Below, piece by piece: positions 26,419 through 34,942 of a stretch of 64,000 bases of DNA (within the stretch, counting starts at the first letter, position 1; each line of letters opens with the position of its first letter). The stretch lies in contig NZ_FOBV01000004.1 of the NCBI RefSeq assembly GCF_900109935.1, forward strand, positions 428,815-492,814, written 5' to 3'. Position numbers and translations under genes: made by a program. The DNA is from Chryseobacterium taichungense (lineage in GTDB: Bacteria > Bacteroidota > Bacteroidia > Flavobacteriales > Weeksellaceae). Under the pieces are notes generated by a model that ran no database searches, was not told the DNA's origin, and saw only the letters and a list, made by a program, of their open reading frames with translations.

Positions 26419-27642
26419 CTATTTAGGCAGCGGTAAGGTTTCAAAATCTCCGCGAATAAGTGCAAGCTGCAATTCATTCACCAAATCACCGGATTGATAC
26501 TGGAGGTCAATTTTCAATTTTGATATTTTACTCATGGTCTGAATCTGGGTAAAAAGCTCATAAAATCCATAAGAAATCACTTTGCCATTTTCAATAATGA
26601 GAAAAAGTTTTTCGCCCAATTTTCTGCCTTGTCCTAACCACAATTCGTTTCGTTTTCTGAAATCAATTTTCTTTTTAAAAAACTCAATCTCAGAATAATC
26701 ATCTATTTTCCCGATAAACTGAACCGCTTTTGAGCCTTGTGTAAATGATCTGAATTTGAGGATAGGCTTTTCGGTTTTATTTAGTTTATTTTTCTCGACA
26801 AGATAATTATTGTTCCTGTAATAAAGACCAAAAGGAAGTATTTCTCTTTTTTTAATTCCCTTTGAATTCTGGATCAGCTTTGCAATAATATCGGTCCCGG
26901 TAAGCTCATAATTGATCTGCTCAACAGCTTGCTGAACTGCTTCCCATTTTTTAGATTTGGAATTGAATACTTTTTTCGAAAATTTATTAACATCCTGAAC
27001 ATGATCTGAAAAAATAATTTTTCCTTCCTCATTCTGGAAATAAACAAACCCTTTTTCATTCGGGAGATCCTGCGTAAGTTCCTTGATCTTATTGATATAG
27101 GTTTTAGCATTAGACTCTTCGTGTTGCTTTTGGATGATCTCGTTCTCAGTATCTTTTGAAACTAAAAGTTTAAATAACTCTAATGTTGCCCGCGCATCAC
27201 CGTCTGCCCTATGATGATTGGTAAGAGGGATTCCTAGAGATTTTACCAGTTTCCCGAGTGAGTAGCTTACCTCATCAGGAATCAGTTTTTTAGCAAGCGG
27301 AATAGTATCTAATGTATTGATTTTAAAATCATAACCTAATCTCTGAAAAGACTGACGAAGCATTCTGTAATCAAAATCGATATTATGTCCTACTAAAGTG
27401 GTATTGGCCGTGATTTCCACAATTCTGCGTGCGATCTCATGGAATTTCGGAGCCGTTTTTACCATGTTGGGAGTAATACCGGTAAGCTTCTGTACAAAAG
27501 GCGTGATATCACTTTCAGGATTTACAAGAGAAATAAACTGGTCCGTAATTTTCTGCCCGTCATACCTGTAAACAGCAATATCTATAATGCATTCTTTTCT
27601 GTAACCTGCACCATTGCTTTCTATATCAATAATTGAATACAT
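26419..27642 (-). CDS. DEDDh exonuclease fused to a degenerate GIY-YIG domain
   Basis: 407 residues. The N-terminal DnaQ/epsilon-type 3'-5' exonuclease has the full catalytic set Asp6, Glu8 (DIESNG), Asp89 (HNIDFD), His144 and Asp149 (HHRADGD). From about residue 195 a UvrC/Cho-like GIY-YIG fold can be followed (KGFVYFQNEEGKIIF, then YELTGTDIIAKLIQNSKGIKK), but the YVGKS position reads FSDHV (211-215) and the usual catalytic Glu position reads Gln, so this half is probably not a nuclease. The last 100 residues match nothing I know. DnaQ-GIY-YIG fusions are known elsewhere; this one seems to keep only the exonuclease activity. Confidence 0.85.
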   Translation of the reverse strand: MYSIIDIESNGAGYRKECIIDIAVYRYDGQKITDQFISLVNPESDITPFVQKLTGITPNMVKTAPKFHEIARRIVEITANTTLVGHNIDFDYRMLRQSFQRLGYDFKINTLDTIPLAKKLIPDEVSYSLGKLVKSLGIPLTNHHRADGDARATLELFKLLVSKDTENEIIQKQHEESNAKTYINKIKELTQDLPNEKGFVYFQNEEGKIIFSDHVQDVNKFSKKVFNSKSKKWEAVQQAVEQINYELTGTDIIAKLIQNSKGIKKREILPFGLYYRNNNYLVEKNKLNKTEKPILKFRSFTQGSKAVQFIGKIDDYSEIEFFKKKIDFRKRNELWLGQGRKLGEKLFLIIENGKVISYGFYELFTQIQTMSKISKLKIDLQYQSGDLVNELQLALIRGDFETLPLPK

Positions 27643-27837
27643 TAAATTTTTACAACTTTCTTTAGATTAATCTACTAATATCACGTACAGACTGTACTTT
27701 ACTGTTAAAATTTATAACATAACTTATGCCATAACGCGTGTGTATTTGTCTTTGACAATCCTGCTAAATTAGGAAAAATTATAACAATCTTAACAAATTC
27801 AGTTTGAATCTGTCTACAATCTCTTATGCTAATCGAA

Positions 27838-29364
27838 TCACCTTCTTCTGCCGCCAAGTCCCAGCATGCCCAATATTGCTTTTGCACCTTCCCGCATCAA
27901 TGTGCTTGTAAACGTTCTCCCCGCTTTACTCTGCAGAACTTTTTCAAACATTCCGGGTTCTTCTTTTACAGGCTTCGTTTTTTGATTTGAAGGCGCTTCG
28001 CCGGCAGCCTGCTCCATTCTTCTTACTAAAATCTCATATGCCGATTCGTTGTCAATAACTTTCTCGTATTTAGCCACTAAAGCAGATTTGCCGGTCAGCT
28101 CAGAAATCTCTGCGTCGTTGAGAACGTCCATTCTTGATTCCGGGGAAATCAGATAAGTATGCACCAAAGGGGTAGGAATTCCCTTTTCGTCAAGAGCGGT
28201 TACAAAAGCCTCTCCGATTCCAAGATTCTGAATCAATGTCGGAGCGTCATAAAATGCTGTTGTAGGATAATTCTCCACCGCTTTAGAAATTTCTTTTTTA
28301 TCTTTTGCCGTAAAGCCTCTCAATGCATGCTGAATTTTTAATCCCAACTGAGAAAGAACAGCTTCCGGAACATCTCCCGGAATTTGAGTAATAAAGTAGA
28401 TTCCCACTCCTTTTGAGCGGATGAGCTTTACCATTGTTTCGATTTGGGAAACCAATGCTTTGGAAGATTCATCAAAAATCAAATGTGCCTCATCAATAAA
28501 GAGAACCAGTTTCGGCTTGCCACTGTCTCCTTCTTCAGGAAAAGTCATGTAAATTTCCGCAAAAAGAGAAAGCATAAACGTAGAAAACAATTGTGGCTTG
28601 CTTTGAATATCCGCCACTCTCAAAATATTGACAACTCCTTTTCCATCTCTTGTCTGCAGCAAATCATGAACATCAAAACTTAATTCTCCGAAAAATTTTG
28701 CCGCTCCCTGCTGTTCCAACGCAACAATTGACCTCAGAATTGCCCCTAATGAAGAAGAGGCTATCGATCCGTAATCCGCAGAAAGTTCAGCTTTACCCTG
28801 AGGATTTTCCGTAACGTACTGAAGAACTTTTTTGAGATCATTTAAATCAATTAAAGGCAATCCTTTGTCATCACAGTATTTGAAAACAATAGCCATAATG
28901 CTTTGCTGCGTATCATTCAGCTGTAAAATTTTACTTAATAAAACAGGCCCGAATTCCGTAACTGTGGCCCTTAATTTCACTCCTCTTTCTCCTGAAATCG
29001 TCATTAGCTCTACAGGAAAAGGTTGTGGATTATAAGGCAGCTGCGTCTTTGCATATCGTTCCTGAATAACAGGGTTTTCTTTTCCTACTTCGGCAATTCC
29101 CGAGAAATCTCCTTTGATATCAAGCACCAGAGATGGAATTCCTGCGTGGGAAAGCTGCTCAGCAAACACCTGCAGGGTCTTGGTTTTTCCCGTTCCTGTA
29201 GCTCCGGCAATGAGCCCGTGACGATTTATGGTTTTTAAAGGAATTGTAATATTTACTTCTGGAACAACTTCCCCATCCAGCATCCCTTTTCCCAGAATAA
29301 TATGTTCTCCTTTTGGAGTATATTTTGCATTCAGTTCATTAATAAATTGTGTTTTATCTGCCAT
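27838..29364 (-). CDS. HerA-like ATPase, DUF853 family (YjgR type)
   Basis: 508 residues. FtsK/HerA-superfamily NTPase with Walker A GATGTGKT (54-61), Walker B KLVLFIDEAHLIFD and a sensor segment YFITQIPGDVP. The N-terminal LGKGMLDGEVVPEVNITIPL and C-terminal SKAGRTFTSTLMREGAKAILGMLGLGGRRR parts are typical of the DUF853 branch. The cellular role is not established in general; no NurA partner is adjacent, so it is not the archaeal-type HerA-NurA pair. The gene stands alone, with about 195 bp to the exonuclease gene. Confidence 0.9.
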   Translation of the reverse strand: MADKTQFINELNAKYTPKGEHIILGKGMLDGEVVPEVNITIPLKTINRHGLIAGATGTGKTKTLQVFAEQLSHAGIPSLVLDIKGDFSGIAEVGKENPVIQERYAKTQLPYNPQPFPVELMTISGERGVKLRATVTEFGPVLLSKILQLNDTQQSIMAIVFKYCDDKGLPLIDLNDLKKVLQYVTENPQGKAELSADYGSIASSSLGAILRSIVALEQQGAAKFFGELSFDVHDLLQTRDGKGVVNILRVADIQSKPQLFSTFMLSLFAEIYMTFPEEGDSGKPKLVLFIDEAHLIFDESSKALVSQIETMVKLIRSKGVGIYFITQIPGDVPEAVLSQLGLKIQHALRGFTAKDKKEISKAVENYPTTAFYDAPTLIQNLGIGEAFVTALDEKGIPTPLVHTYLISPESRMDVLNDAEISELTGKSALVAKYEKVIDNESAYEILVRRMEQAAGEAPSNQKTKPVKEEPGMFEKVLQSKAGRTFTSTLMREGAKAILGMLGLGGRRR

Positions 29365-29633
29365 TTGATTTTTTACATAAATATAAAATTTTTTAGAAAT
29401 ATGAGAGCGTCGCTTTTCTCAAGATTAATTTAAATTCCAGATATTAACATTTATAGCTAACTTAGTACCTCAATTTTCAACTTATATCAAAGTGTATTTG
29501 AAAGGCTGTGATAAAAAAAAGACAGACTTTATAGATTTATTCTATTGTTATCGATTTTTTAATTTAGCATTTTTTAAAAAAATAAACACGATTTTTGTAC
29601 ATCTTAAACATTAAAAAAGTCACGAACCACCTA

Positions 29634-31043
29634 ATGAAAGTCGAACAAATATATACAGGATGTCTTGCTCAGGGCGCATACTATATCGTATCTGAAAATG
29701 AAGCAGCAATTATTGATCCTTTAAGAGAGGTTAAACCTTATCTCGACCGTCTGGAAAAAGACAACGTAGCATTAAAATATATTTTTGAAACGCATTTCCA
29801 TGCAGATTTTGTTTCGGGACACCTGGATCTGAGTAAGAAAACAGGAGCACCAATCGTTTATGGCCCCACAGCACAGCCTGAATTTGACGCCATTATCGCA
29901 GAAGACAATCAGATTTTCGAGTTAGGAAAAGTGAAAATAAAAGCTCTTCATACTCCCGGTCATACGATGGAAAGCACAACTTATCTTCTAATCGACGAAA
30001 ACGGCGTGGAAACAGCTATTTTCACGGGTGACACCTTATTTTTAGGAGATGTGGGAAGACCTGACCTTGCGCAAAAAGCTACCAATCTTACCCAGGAAGA
30101 TCTTGCAGGAATTTTATATGACAGCCTGCAGAACAAAATTATTCCGCTTGACGACAGCATTACTGTTTATCCGGCACATGGAGCCGGTTCTGCTTGCGGA
30201 AAAAACATGCAGAAAGAAACAGTGGATATTTTGGGAAACCAGAAAAAAACAAATTATGCGCTCAATCAGCCTGATAAGGAATCGTTTGTAAAAGAGGTTC
30301 TTGACGGACTGACCGCGCCGCCTAAATATTTCGGGATGAATGTAGCCATGAACAAAGGTGGCTACGAAAGTCTGGATGCTGTGATGGATAAAGGCTTGAC
30401 AGCAATTGCTGTTGAGGATTTTGAAAATTATGCGGAAGAAACCGGCGCCTTAATTTTAGATACAAGAAGTCCTGCAGAATTCTACAAAGGATTTATTCCG
30501 AATTCTGTAAATATCGGATTGAAAGGCGATTTTGCGCCGTGGGTAGGCGCATTAATCGTTGATGTAAAACATCCTTTATTATTGGTTGTTGAAGAAGGTA
30601 CGGAAGAAGAAGCGATTACCAGATTAAGCAGAGTCGGGTTTGATAATGTGGTAGGATACTTAAAAGGAGGATTTGCAACATGGAAAAACAGCGGTAAAGA
30701 AACCGACGAAGTAAAAAGAATATCCCCTGCAGAATTCGCAGAACAGTTTACAGAAAAATCTAAAGTAATCGATGTGCGTAAGATTTCAGAATATTCTGCA
30801 GAACATATCGACAATGCTTACAACAGGCCTTTGGATATAATCAGCGATTGGGTAAATACAATTGATGATTCTGAGCACTTTTTCCTGCATTGCGCAGGCG
30901 GATACAGAAGCATGATCGCCGCAAGCATTCTTAATTCTCACGGAATCAGAAATTTCACTGAGATTGAAGGAGGTTTCAACGGCATTAAAAAAACAGAAAA
31001 ATTCCCGACTTCGGATTTTGTCTGCCAGTCAAAAACTATATAA
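29634..31043 (+). CDS. Metallo-beta-lactamase-fold persulfide dioxygenase-like protein with two rhodanese domains
   Basis: 469 residues from the ATG at 29634; the longer in-frame reading has no ATG. The N-terminal ETHE1/glyoxalase-II-like domain has the metal motif HFHADFVSGH (54-63), HTPGHTMES and FTGDTLFLGDVGRPDL. Two rhodanese repeats follow: the first (ILDTRSPAEFYKGFIPNSVNI) ends in LLVVEEGTE and lacks a catalytic cysteine; the second (VIDVRKISEYSAEHIDNA) has the active loop CAGGYRS. This is the architecture of sulfane-sulfur oxidation proteins. It is followed 10 bp later by a thioredoxin, suggesting a persulfide-handling operon. Confidence 0.9.
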   Translation: MKVEQIYTGCLAQGAYYIVSENEAAIIDPLREVKPYLDRLEKDNVALKYIFETHFHADFVSGHLDLSKKTGAPIVYGPTAQPEFDAIIAEDNQIFELGKVKIKALHTPGHTMESTTYLLIDENGVETAIFTGDTLFLGDVGRPDLAQKATNLTQEDLAGILYDSLQNKIIPLDDSITVYPAHGAGSACGKNMQKETVDILGNQKKTNYALNQPDKESFVKEVLDGLTAPPKYFGMNVAMNKGGYESLDAVMDKGLTAIAVEDFENYAEETGALILDTRSPAEFYKGFIPNSVNIGLKGDFAPWVGALIVDVKHPLLLVVEEGTEEEAITRLSRVGFDNVVGYLKGGFATWKNSGKETDEVKRISPAEFAEQFTEKSKVIDVRKISEYSAEHIDNAYNRPLDIISDWVNTIDDSEHFFLHCAGGYRSMIAASILNSHGIRNFTEIEGGFNGIKKTEKFPTSDFVCQSKTI

Positions 31044-31053
31044 AATATAAGCT

Positions 31054-31353
31054 ATGTCACAAAAATTCCAGGAAATTATAGACTCTGAAAGACCTGTATT
31101 GATCGACTTTTTTGCAACATGGTGCCAGCCTTGCAAAGTACAGTCTTCGGTCCTCAATACCGTAAAACAAAATGTATGTGAAGGCGCAAGAATCATCAAA
31201 GTAGATGTCGACCAATACCCTGCATTAGCGGCGCAATATGGCGTGCGGGGCGTTCCAACATTAGCGATATTTAAAAAAGGAGAAATGTTATGGAAAGAAA
31301 GCGGCGTACACGATGTCAATACGCTGACGCAGCTTTTACAACAATATGCTTAA
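31054..31353 (+). CDS. Thioredoxin-like protein
   Basis: 99 residues, a minimal thioredoxin. Redox site WCQPC (Cys24, Cys27) with a Gln-Pro dipeptide instead of the classical Gly-Pro, and the cis-proline region RGVPTLAIF. There is no signal peptide, so it is cytosolic. It lies 10 bp after the persulfide dioxygenase/rhodanese gene and probably reduces its persulfide intermediates, an inference from position. Confidence 0.92.
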   Translation: MSQKFQEIIDSERPVLIDFFATWCQPCKVQSSVLNTVKQNVCEGARIIKVDVDQYPALAAQYGVRGVPTLAIFKKGEMLWKESGVHDVNTLTQLLQQYA

Positions 31354-31354
31354 T

Positions 31355-31415
31355 GAAGTAAGGTTGAGGTTGAGGTTGAGATATTTTCCTGAACCTTAGC
31401 CTTAACCTCAATCTT
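31355..31415. repeat. GGTTGA hexamer repeat forming an inverted repeat
   Basis: Three tandem GGTTGA units (31361-31379) face a complementary CCTTAGCCTTAACCTCAATC segment at 31395-31414, between the convergent thioredoxin and amidase genes. It can fold into a long imperfect hairpin and may act as a bidirectional terminator, although it lacks a good T-run. Confidence 0.5.
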
Positions 31416-32166
31416 ATAATTCAATTGAAAAAGAATCGCGGTCATTTAAAAACTGAAAGTGATTTCTGAAATCATTCAACTCTTCTAAATTTAATTCCGC
31501 ATTAACAATATTTCCTTGCCTTTCTGAAATCTCTTTTCCGTCGGCAAAAAAACAATGGGAACTTTCCTTATAGAAAAGATTATTTCCATCCGTTCCGATT
31601 CTGTTGAGTCCGAAAACAAAGGATAAATTCTCAATCGCCCGCGCTTTCAGAAGATGCTCCCATGCTTCAACTCTTTTTTCGGGCCAGTTGGCCACATATA
31701 AAATAACATCATAATCATCGTTATTCCTGGCAAATACCGGAAAACGGAGATCATAACATACCTGCAGCAAAATCCGGAAACCTTTATAATGTACAATCAC
31801 CCTTTCTTTTCCAGGCGTGTACACTTTATCCTCCCCGGAAAATGAAAATAAATGTCGCTTATCGTAGAAATCTGTTTTTAAATCAGGAGCAACAAAATAC
31901 ATTCTGTTATAAAATTTTCCATTTTCTTCTACAGGAGCACTTCCGCAGAACACTGCGTCTTGTTCTTTTGCCAATTTTTTTAAAAATTCCAATGATTCCT
32001 GATTTTTATCTGAAACTTCTGCCGCATCCATACAAAAACCTGTCGAAAACATTTCGGGCAGAAGAAAAATGTCTGCCTGCTGATTTTGTAATTCTTTTTC
32101 AATTTGTTGAAAATTCTGCTCTTTGTTTTTCCAGCTGATATCTAAATTAAGTCCTGTGATTTTCAT
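31414..32166 (-). CDS. Carbon-nitrogen hydrolase, omega-amidase (YafV/NIT2-like)
   Basis: 250 residues from the ATG at 32166 (MKITGLNLDISW); an upstream ATG adds seven atypical residues. Nitrilase-superfamily catalytic triad Glu38 (LLPEMF), Lys103 (YDKRHLF) and Cys137 (QVCYDLRFP). The closest subfamily by eye is the omega-amidase YafV/Nit2, which hydrolyses 2-oxoglutaramate and 2-oxosuccinamate in methionine salvage and glutamine transamination. Stand-alone gene, convergent with thioredoxin. Confidence 0.87.
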   Translation of the reverse strand: MKITGLNLDISWKNKEQNFQQIEKELQNQQADIFLLPEMFSTGFCMDAAEVSDKNQESLEFLKKLAKEQDAVFCGSAPVEENGKFYNRMYFVAPDLKTDFYDKRHLFSFSGEDKVYTPGKERVIVHYKGFRILLQVCYDLRFPVFARNNDDYDVILYVANWPEKRVEAWEHLLKARAIENLSFVFGLNRIGTDGNNLFYKESSHCFFADGKEISERQGNIVNAELNLEELNDFRNHFQFLNDRDSFSIEL

Positions 32167-32270
32167 AAACTTTGTTAAAAACTTCATTAAAAATACGATT
32201 TTCAGATGATTTCAGTTCTATCTTTGTTGCAGATAATTTTTTTTTAAATAATAACATAAAAGAATATATT

Positions 32271-32711
32271 ATGAAGAAATTGGTTTTTATGCTGATGCTG
32301 ATTTTTGCAGGAGCAACAGCCAGCGCACAAGCCTGGACCGGAAAGGGTGACCAGAAAATCAATGCCGGTTTGAGCGCCTGGGGATACGGAACCGGAATTA
32401 CAGGAACTTATGACTATGGACTGAATGGACTGATCTCCGTAGGGGCCGGACTGAATGCCTATTTCAGCAATTATAAAGACAATGACGATGACAACCGCAT
32501 TTTTGTTTTCGGAAGATTGAATTTTCACTTAAAAGATGCATTACAGCTTCCCGAAAAGCTTGACATCTATCCTGGCGTTGACGTAGGGGTTGTCGGGAAA
32601 GATTTCGGTCTTGGCGCTCACATCGGTGCGAGATACTTTTTCTCAGAGCGAATCGGAGTTTTTGCGGAAGTCGGCAACAATGGCAGTCTCGGAGTTTCTA
32701 TTAATTTGTAA
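32271..32711 (+). CDS. Small outer-membrane beta-barrel-like secreted protein
   Basis: 146 residues from the ATG at 32271; the longer open frame upstream lacks a signal peptide. Signal peptide 1-21, ending ATASAQ, then AWTGKGDQKINAGLSAWGYGTGITGTYDYGL. Alternating hydrophobic strands with Gly and aromatic residues to the C-terminus (GVSINL) suggest an eight-stranded barrel. It resembles flavobacterial proteins I recall as DUF6646, but I hold that name with reserve. Monocistronic with its own terminator. Confidence 0.75.
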   Translation: MKKLVFMLMLIFAGATASAQAWTGKGDQKINAGLSAWGYGTGITGTYDYGLNGLISVGAGLNAYFSNYKDNDDDNRIFVFGRLNFHLKDALQLPEKLDIYPGVDVGVVGKDFGLGAHIGARYFFSERIGVFAEVGNNGSLGVSINL

Positions 32712-32732
32712 TAAATCATCACATTATATGAC

Positions 32733-32760
32733 AAAGCTTCTCGTTTCGGGAGGCTTTTTT
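32733..32760 (+). terminator. Terminator after the barrel protein gene
   Basis: Stem AAAGCTTCTC/GGGAGGCTTT (32733-32742 with 32748-32757, G-U pairs) followed by a T-run. Confidence 0.8.
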
Positions 32761-32761
32761 A

Positions 32762-32792
32762 TTTGGCATAGTTTTGAGAATTCTTACCTTTG
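32762..32792 (+). promoter_or_regulatory. Promoter of rseP
   Basis: TTTG (32762-32765), 19-bp spacer, TACCTTTG (32785-32792): a full match to the Bacteroidota consensus, 23 bp before the rseP ATG. Confidence 0.75.
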
Positions 32793-32815
32793 CAAATTAA
32801 CATACAAAAGCATTA

Positions 32816-34297
32816 ATGGAAATAGCAATCAAACTGTTTCAATTTATATTGAGCATTTCTATCTTAGTAGTCCTTCATGAGCTTGGGCACTTTTTACCGG
32901 CAAAGTGGTTCAAAACCAGAGCAGAAAAATTTTTCCTGTTTTTTGACCCCTGGTTCTCCATTTTTTCAATGAAAAAAATCAATGGAAAATGGCAATATAA
33001 ATTTCTTTCCAAAAATCTTCCGGATTCCGAAACTATTGAAGTAAACGGTGAAAAGAAAGAAGTCCCCATCGACATATCAAAGCTTCCCGATAACGACTGG
33101 AGAAAACATCCCGAAAAAACAAAATACGGTATCGGCTGGCTTCCTTTCGGAGGTTATGTGAAAATTGCCGGAATGGTAGACGAAAGCATGGATACGGAGC
33201 AGTTGAAACAGCCTGCACAGCCTTGGGAATTCAGGTCAAAGCCGGCATGGCAGAGACTGATCATCATGCTGGGTGGTGTTACCGTGAATTTTTTCCTGGC
33301 GTGGGTTATTTTTTCTGCCTTAATGGGCAACGGCGGAGAAGATATTTTTGATGCCAATAAAATCACTACACCGCTTCATTATACGGAAGCGGCAAAAAAA
33401 ATGGGATTCCAGGATGGTGACAAGATCATTAGCGTAGACGGAAAAACCCAAAAAGACTTTAAAAAATTAGCACTGGATGTTTTATTAAGTGATGAAATTA
33501 CTGTTCTGAGAAACGGAAAAGAAGTAACCTTCCCAACGAATGACGACGGAAAGGCTCTTGCTTTTAACGATCCTGAACCAAGATCTTTCCTCACTCCGAG
33601 AATGACTCCCATAGTAGACACCATTGTTACAAAATCGACAATGGATGCCGGTTTAAAGGTTGGAGACAAGATTCTTGCCGTAAACGGAAAACCGGTTGCT
33701 TACTATGATGAAGTAAAGCCTTTGGTAACACCCAACGCAGGAAAAGTAACGGATTTCCAGGTATTACGAAATAATCAGGTAACCGATCTTAAAATCCCTG
33801 TTTCAAAGGAGGGAGCGATCGGGATCTTATCATTTAAAGAGATAAAAAAATATTATGTTCACAATGATTATGACTTCATTGGGTGCATTAAAAGAGGTTT
33901 CACTCTGACGATTGAGAGTCTGACGTATCAGATCAAGCAGTTCAAGTTGGTTTTCAACAAGAAAGTAAAGGGATATAAAAAAGTAGGAGGGCCACTTGCG
34001 ATCATCAAAAATATGCCTGTAGATCAAAGTAAAGATGGAAGCGTATCTATTGACTGGAGAGCTTTCTGGGGCTTTACGGCAATGTTCTCGGTTTGGTTAG
34101 CCTTCCTGAATTTAATTCCGATTCCGGGATTGGATGGCGGCCACGTTTTATTTACTTTATATGAAATGATTGTGGGAAAACCAGTTCCTCAAAAAGTATT
34201 GGAAAACGCTCAGATGGTGGGAGTTATCTTCTTATTGGGATTAATGGTTCTGATTTTCGGAAGCGATATATTTAAGGCATTAACCGGAAGTTTATAA
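32816..34297 (+). CDS. rseP: Site-2 protease RseP (zinc metalloprotease)
   Basis: Intramembrane M50B protease that cleaves anti-sigma factors and signal-peptide remnants in the inner membrane. 493 residues. Zinc ligands HELGH (21-25) lie in the first transmembrane helix. The family's second motif NLIPIPGLDGGH, near residue 437, contributes the third ligand. Two PDZ-like regions lie between (MGFQDGDKIISVDGK; LKVGDKILAVNGKPV). About four membrane segments. A charged insertion after the first helix (residues 50-105) is longer than in Escherichia coli, usual in this phylum. The two tRNA-Asn units follow. Confidence 0.95.
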   Translation: MEIAIKLFQFILSISILVVLHELGHFLPAKWFKTRAEKFFLFFDPWFSIFSMKKINGKWQYKFLSKNLPDSETIEVNGEKKEVPIDISKLPDNDWRKHPEKTKYGIGWLPFGGYVKIAGMVDESMDTEQLKQPAQPWEFRSKPAWQRLIIMLGGVTVNFFLAWVIFSALMGNGGEDIFDANKITTPLHYTEAAKKMGFQDGDKIISVDGKTQKDFKKLALDVLLSDEITVLRNGKEVTFPTNDDGKALAFNDPEPRSFLTPRMTPIVDTIVTKSTMDAGLKVGDKILAVNGKPVAYYDEVKPLVTPNAGKVTDFQVLRNNQVTDLKIPVSKEGAIGILSFKEIKKYYVHNDYDFIGCIKRGFTLTIESLTYQIKQFKLVFNKKVKGYKKVGGPLAIIKNMPVDQSKDGSVSIDWRAFWGFTAMFSVWLAFLNLIPIPGLDGGHVLFTLYEMIVGKPVPQKVLENAQMVGVIFLLGLMVLIFGSDIFKALTGSL

Positions 34298-34312
34298 ATT
34301 TTTAAAAAAATA

Positions 34313-34344
34313 TTTGCAGGGTATAAATATTCGTCCTATATTTG
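34313..34344 (+). promoter_or_regulatory. Promoter of first tRNA-Asn
   Basis: TTTG (34313-34316), 20-bp spacer, TATATTTG (34337-34344). The mature tRNA begins 22 bp downstream. Confidence 0.8.
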
Positions 34345-34366
34345 CACCACTTAAAACAAAGGACAT

Positions 34367-34440
34367 TCCTCCTTAGCTCAGTTGGTTAGAGCATCTGACT
34401 GTTAATCAGAGGGTCGCTGGTTCGAGCCCAGCAGGAGGAG
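34367..34440 (+). tRNA. tRNA-Asn (GTT), copy 1
   Basis: 74 nt. Acceptor stem TCCTCCT/AGGAGGA with discriminator G; D arm GCTCAGTTGGTTAGAGC; anticodon stem-loop TCTGA-CTGTTAA-TCAGA with anticodon GTT; T arm CTGGTTCGAGCCCAG. The 3' CCA is not encoded (CAA follows). Flanked by its own promoter and terminator. Confidence 0.97.
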
Positions 34441-34442
34441 CA

Positions 34443-34475
34443 AAAAGACTTACAGAAATGTAGGTCTTTTTTTAT
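34443..34475 (+). terminator. Terminator after tRNA-Asn copy 1
   Basis: Stem AAAAGACTTACA/TGTAGGTCTTTT around a GAAA loop (34443-34470), then a T-run. Confidence 0.9.
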
Positions 34476-34581
34476 TTTAAATCTTACTAAAATATTTTCA
34501 TTTTTAATTAACTGAAAAATAATTATATAGCTTACATTGCCCATTGTTACAGGAAAATTCTCATTATTTTTAAACCAAAAA

Positions 34582-34613
34582 TTTGTTTGATATTAATATT
34601 CCTTTTATATTTG
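34582..34613 (+). promoter_or_regulatory. Promoter of second tRNA-Asn
   Basis: TTTG (34582-34585), 20-bp spacer, TATATTTG (34606-34613): the same geometry as copy 1 with a diverged spacer. Confidence 0.8.
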
Positions 34614-34635
34614 CAGCACTAAAACAATAGGAAAT

Positions 34636-34709
34636 TCCTCCTTAGCTCAGTTGGTTAGAGCATCTGACTGTTAATCAGAGGGTCGCTGGTTCGAGCCCAG
34701 CAGGAGGAG
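34636..34709 (+). tRNA. tRNA-Asn (GTT), copy 2
   Basis: 74 nt, identical over its whole length to the copy 269 bp upstream. Same anticodon GTT, no encoded CCA. Independent promoter and terminator. Confidence 0.97.
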
Positions 34710-34712
34710 CAG

Positions 34713-34744
34713 AAAGACTTACAGAAATGTAGGTCTTTTTTATT
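34713..34744 (+). terminator. Terminator after tRNA-Asn copy 2
   Basis: Stem AAAGACTTACA/TGTAGGTCTTT around a GAAA loop (34713-34738), then a T-run. Nearly identical to the copy-1 terminator. Confidence 0.9.
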
Positions 34745-34836
34745 TTAAACATAACACTATCTTTTTCAATACCACGTTGTTAATTTGACTCATAAATAAT
34801 AGCATTTACACCCTCTGAATAACCACCTTATTTCAC

Positions 34837-34844
34837 TACATTTG
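34837..34844 (+). promoter_or_regulatory. -7 element upstream of the DUF5686 gene
   Basis: TACATTTG with a TCTG 19 bp upstream (34814-34817) as a weak -33 element; the start codon is 98 bp downstream, leaving a long leader. Confidence 0.5.
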
Positions 34845-34942
34845 CAGTTTTGTATTTAAATGTCTTAAAAATTTAAATATTATAAATCTTTTACAATAAA
34901 TCTGCATAATTTTTGTTTATGCAATAGCTTGAAGAACAACAA

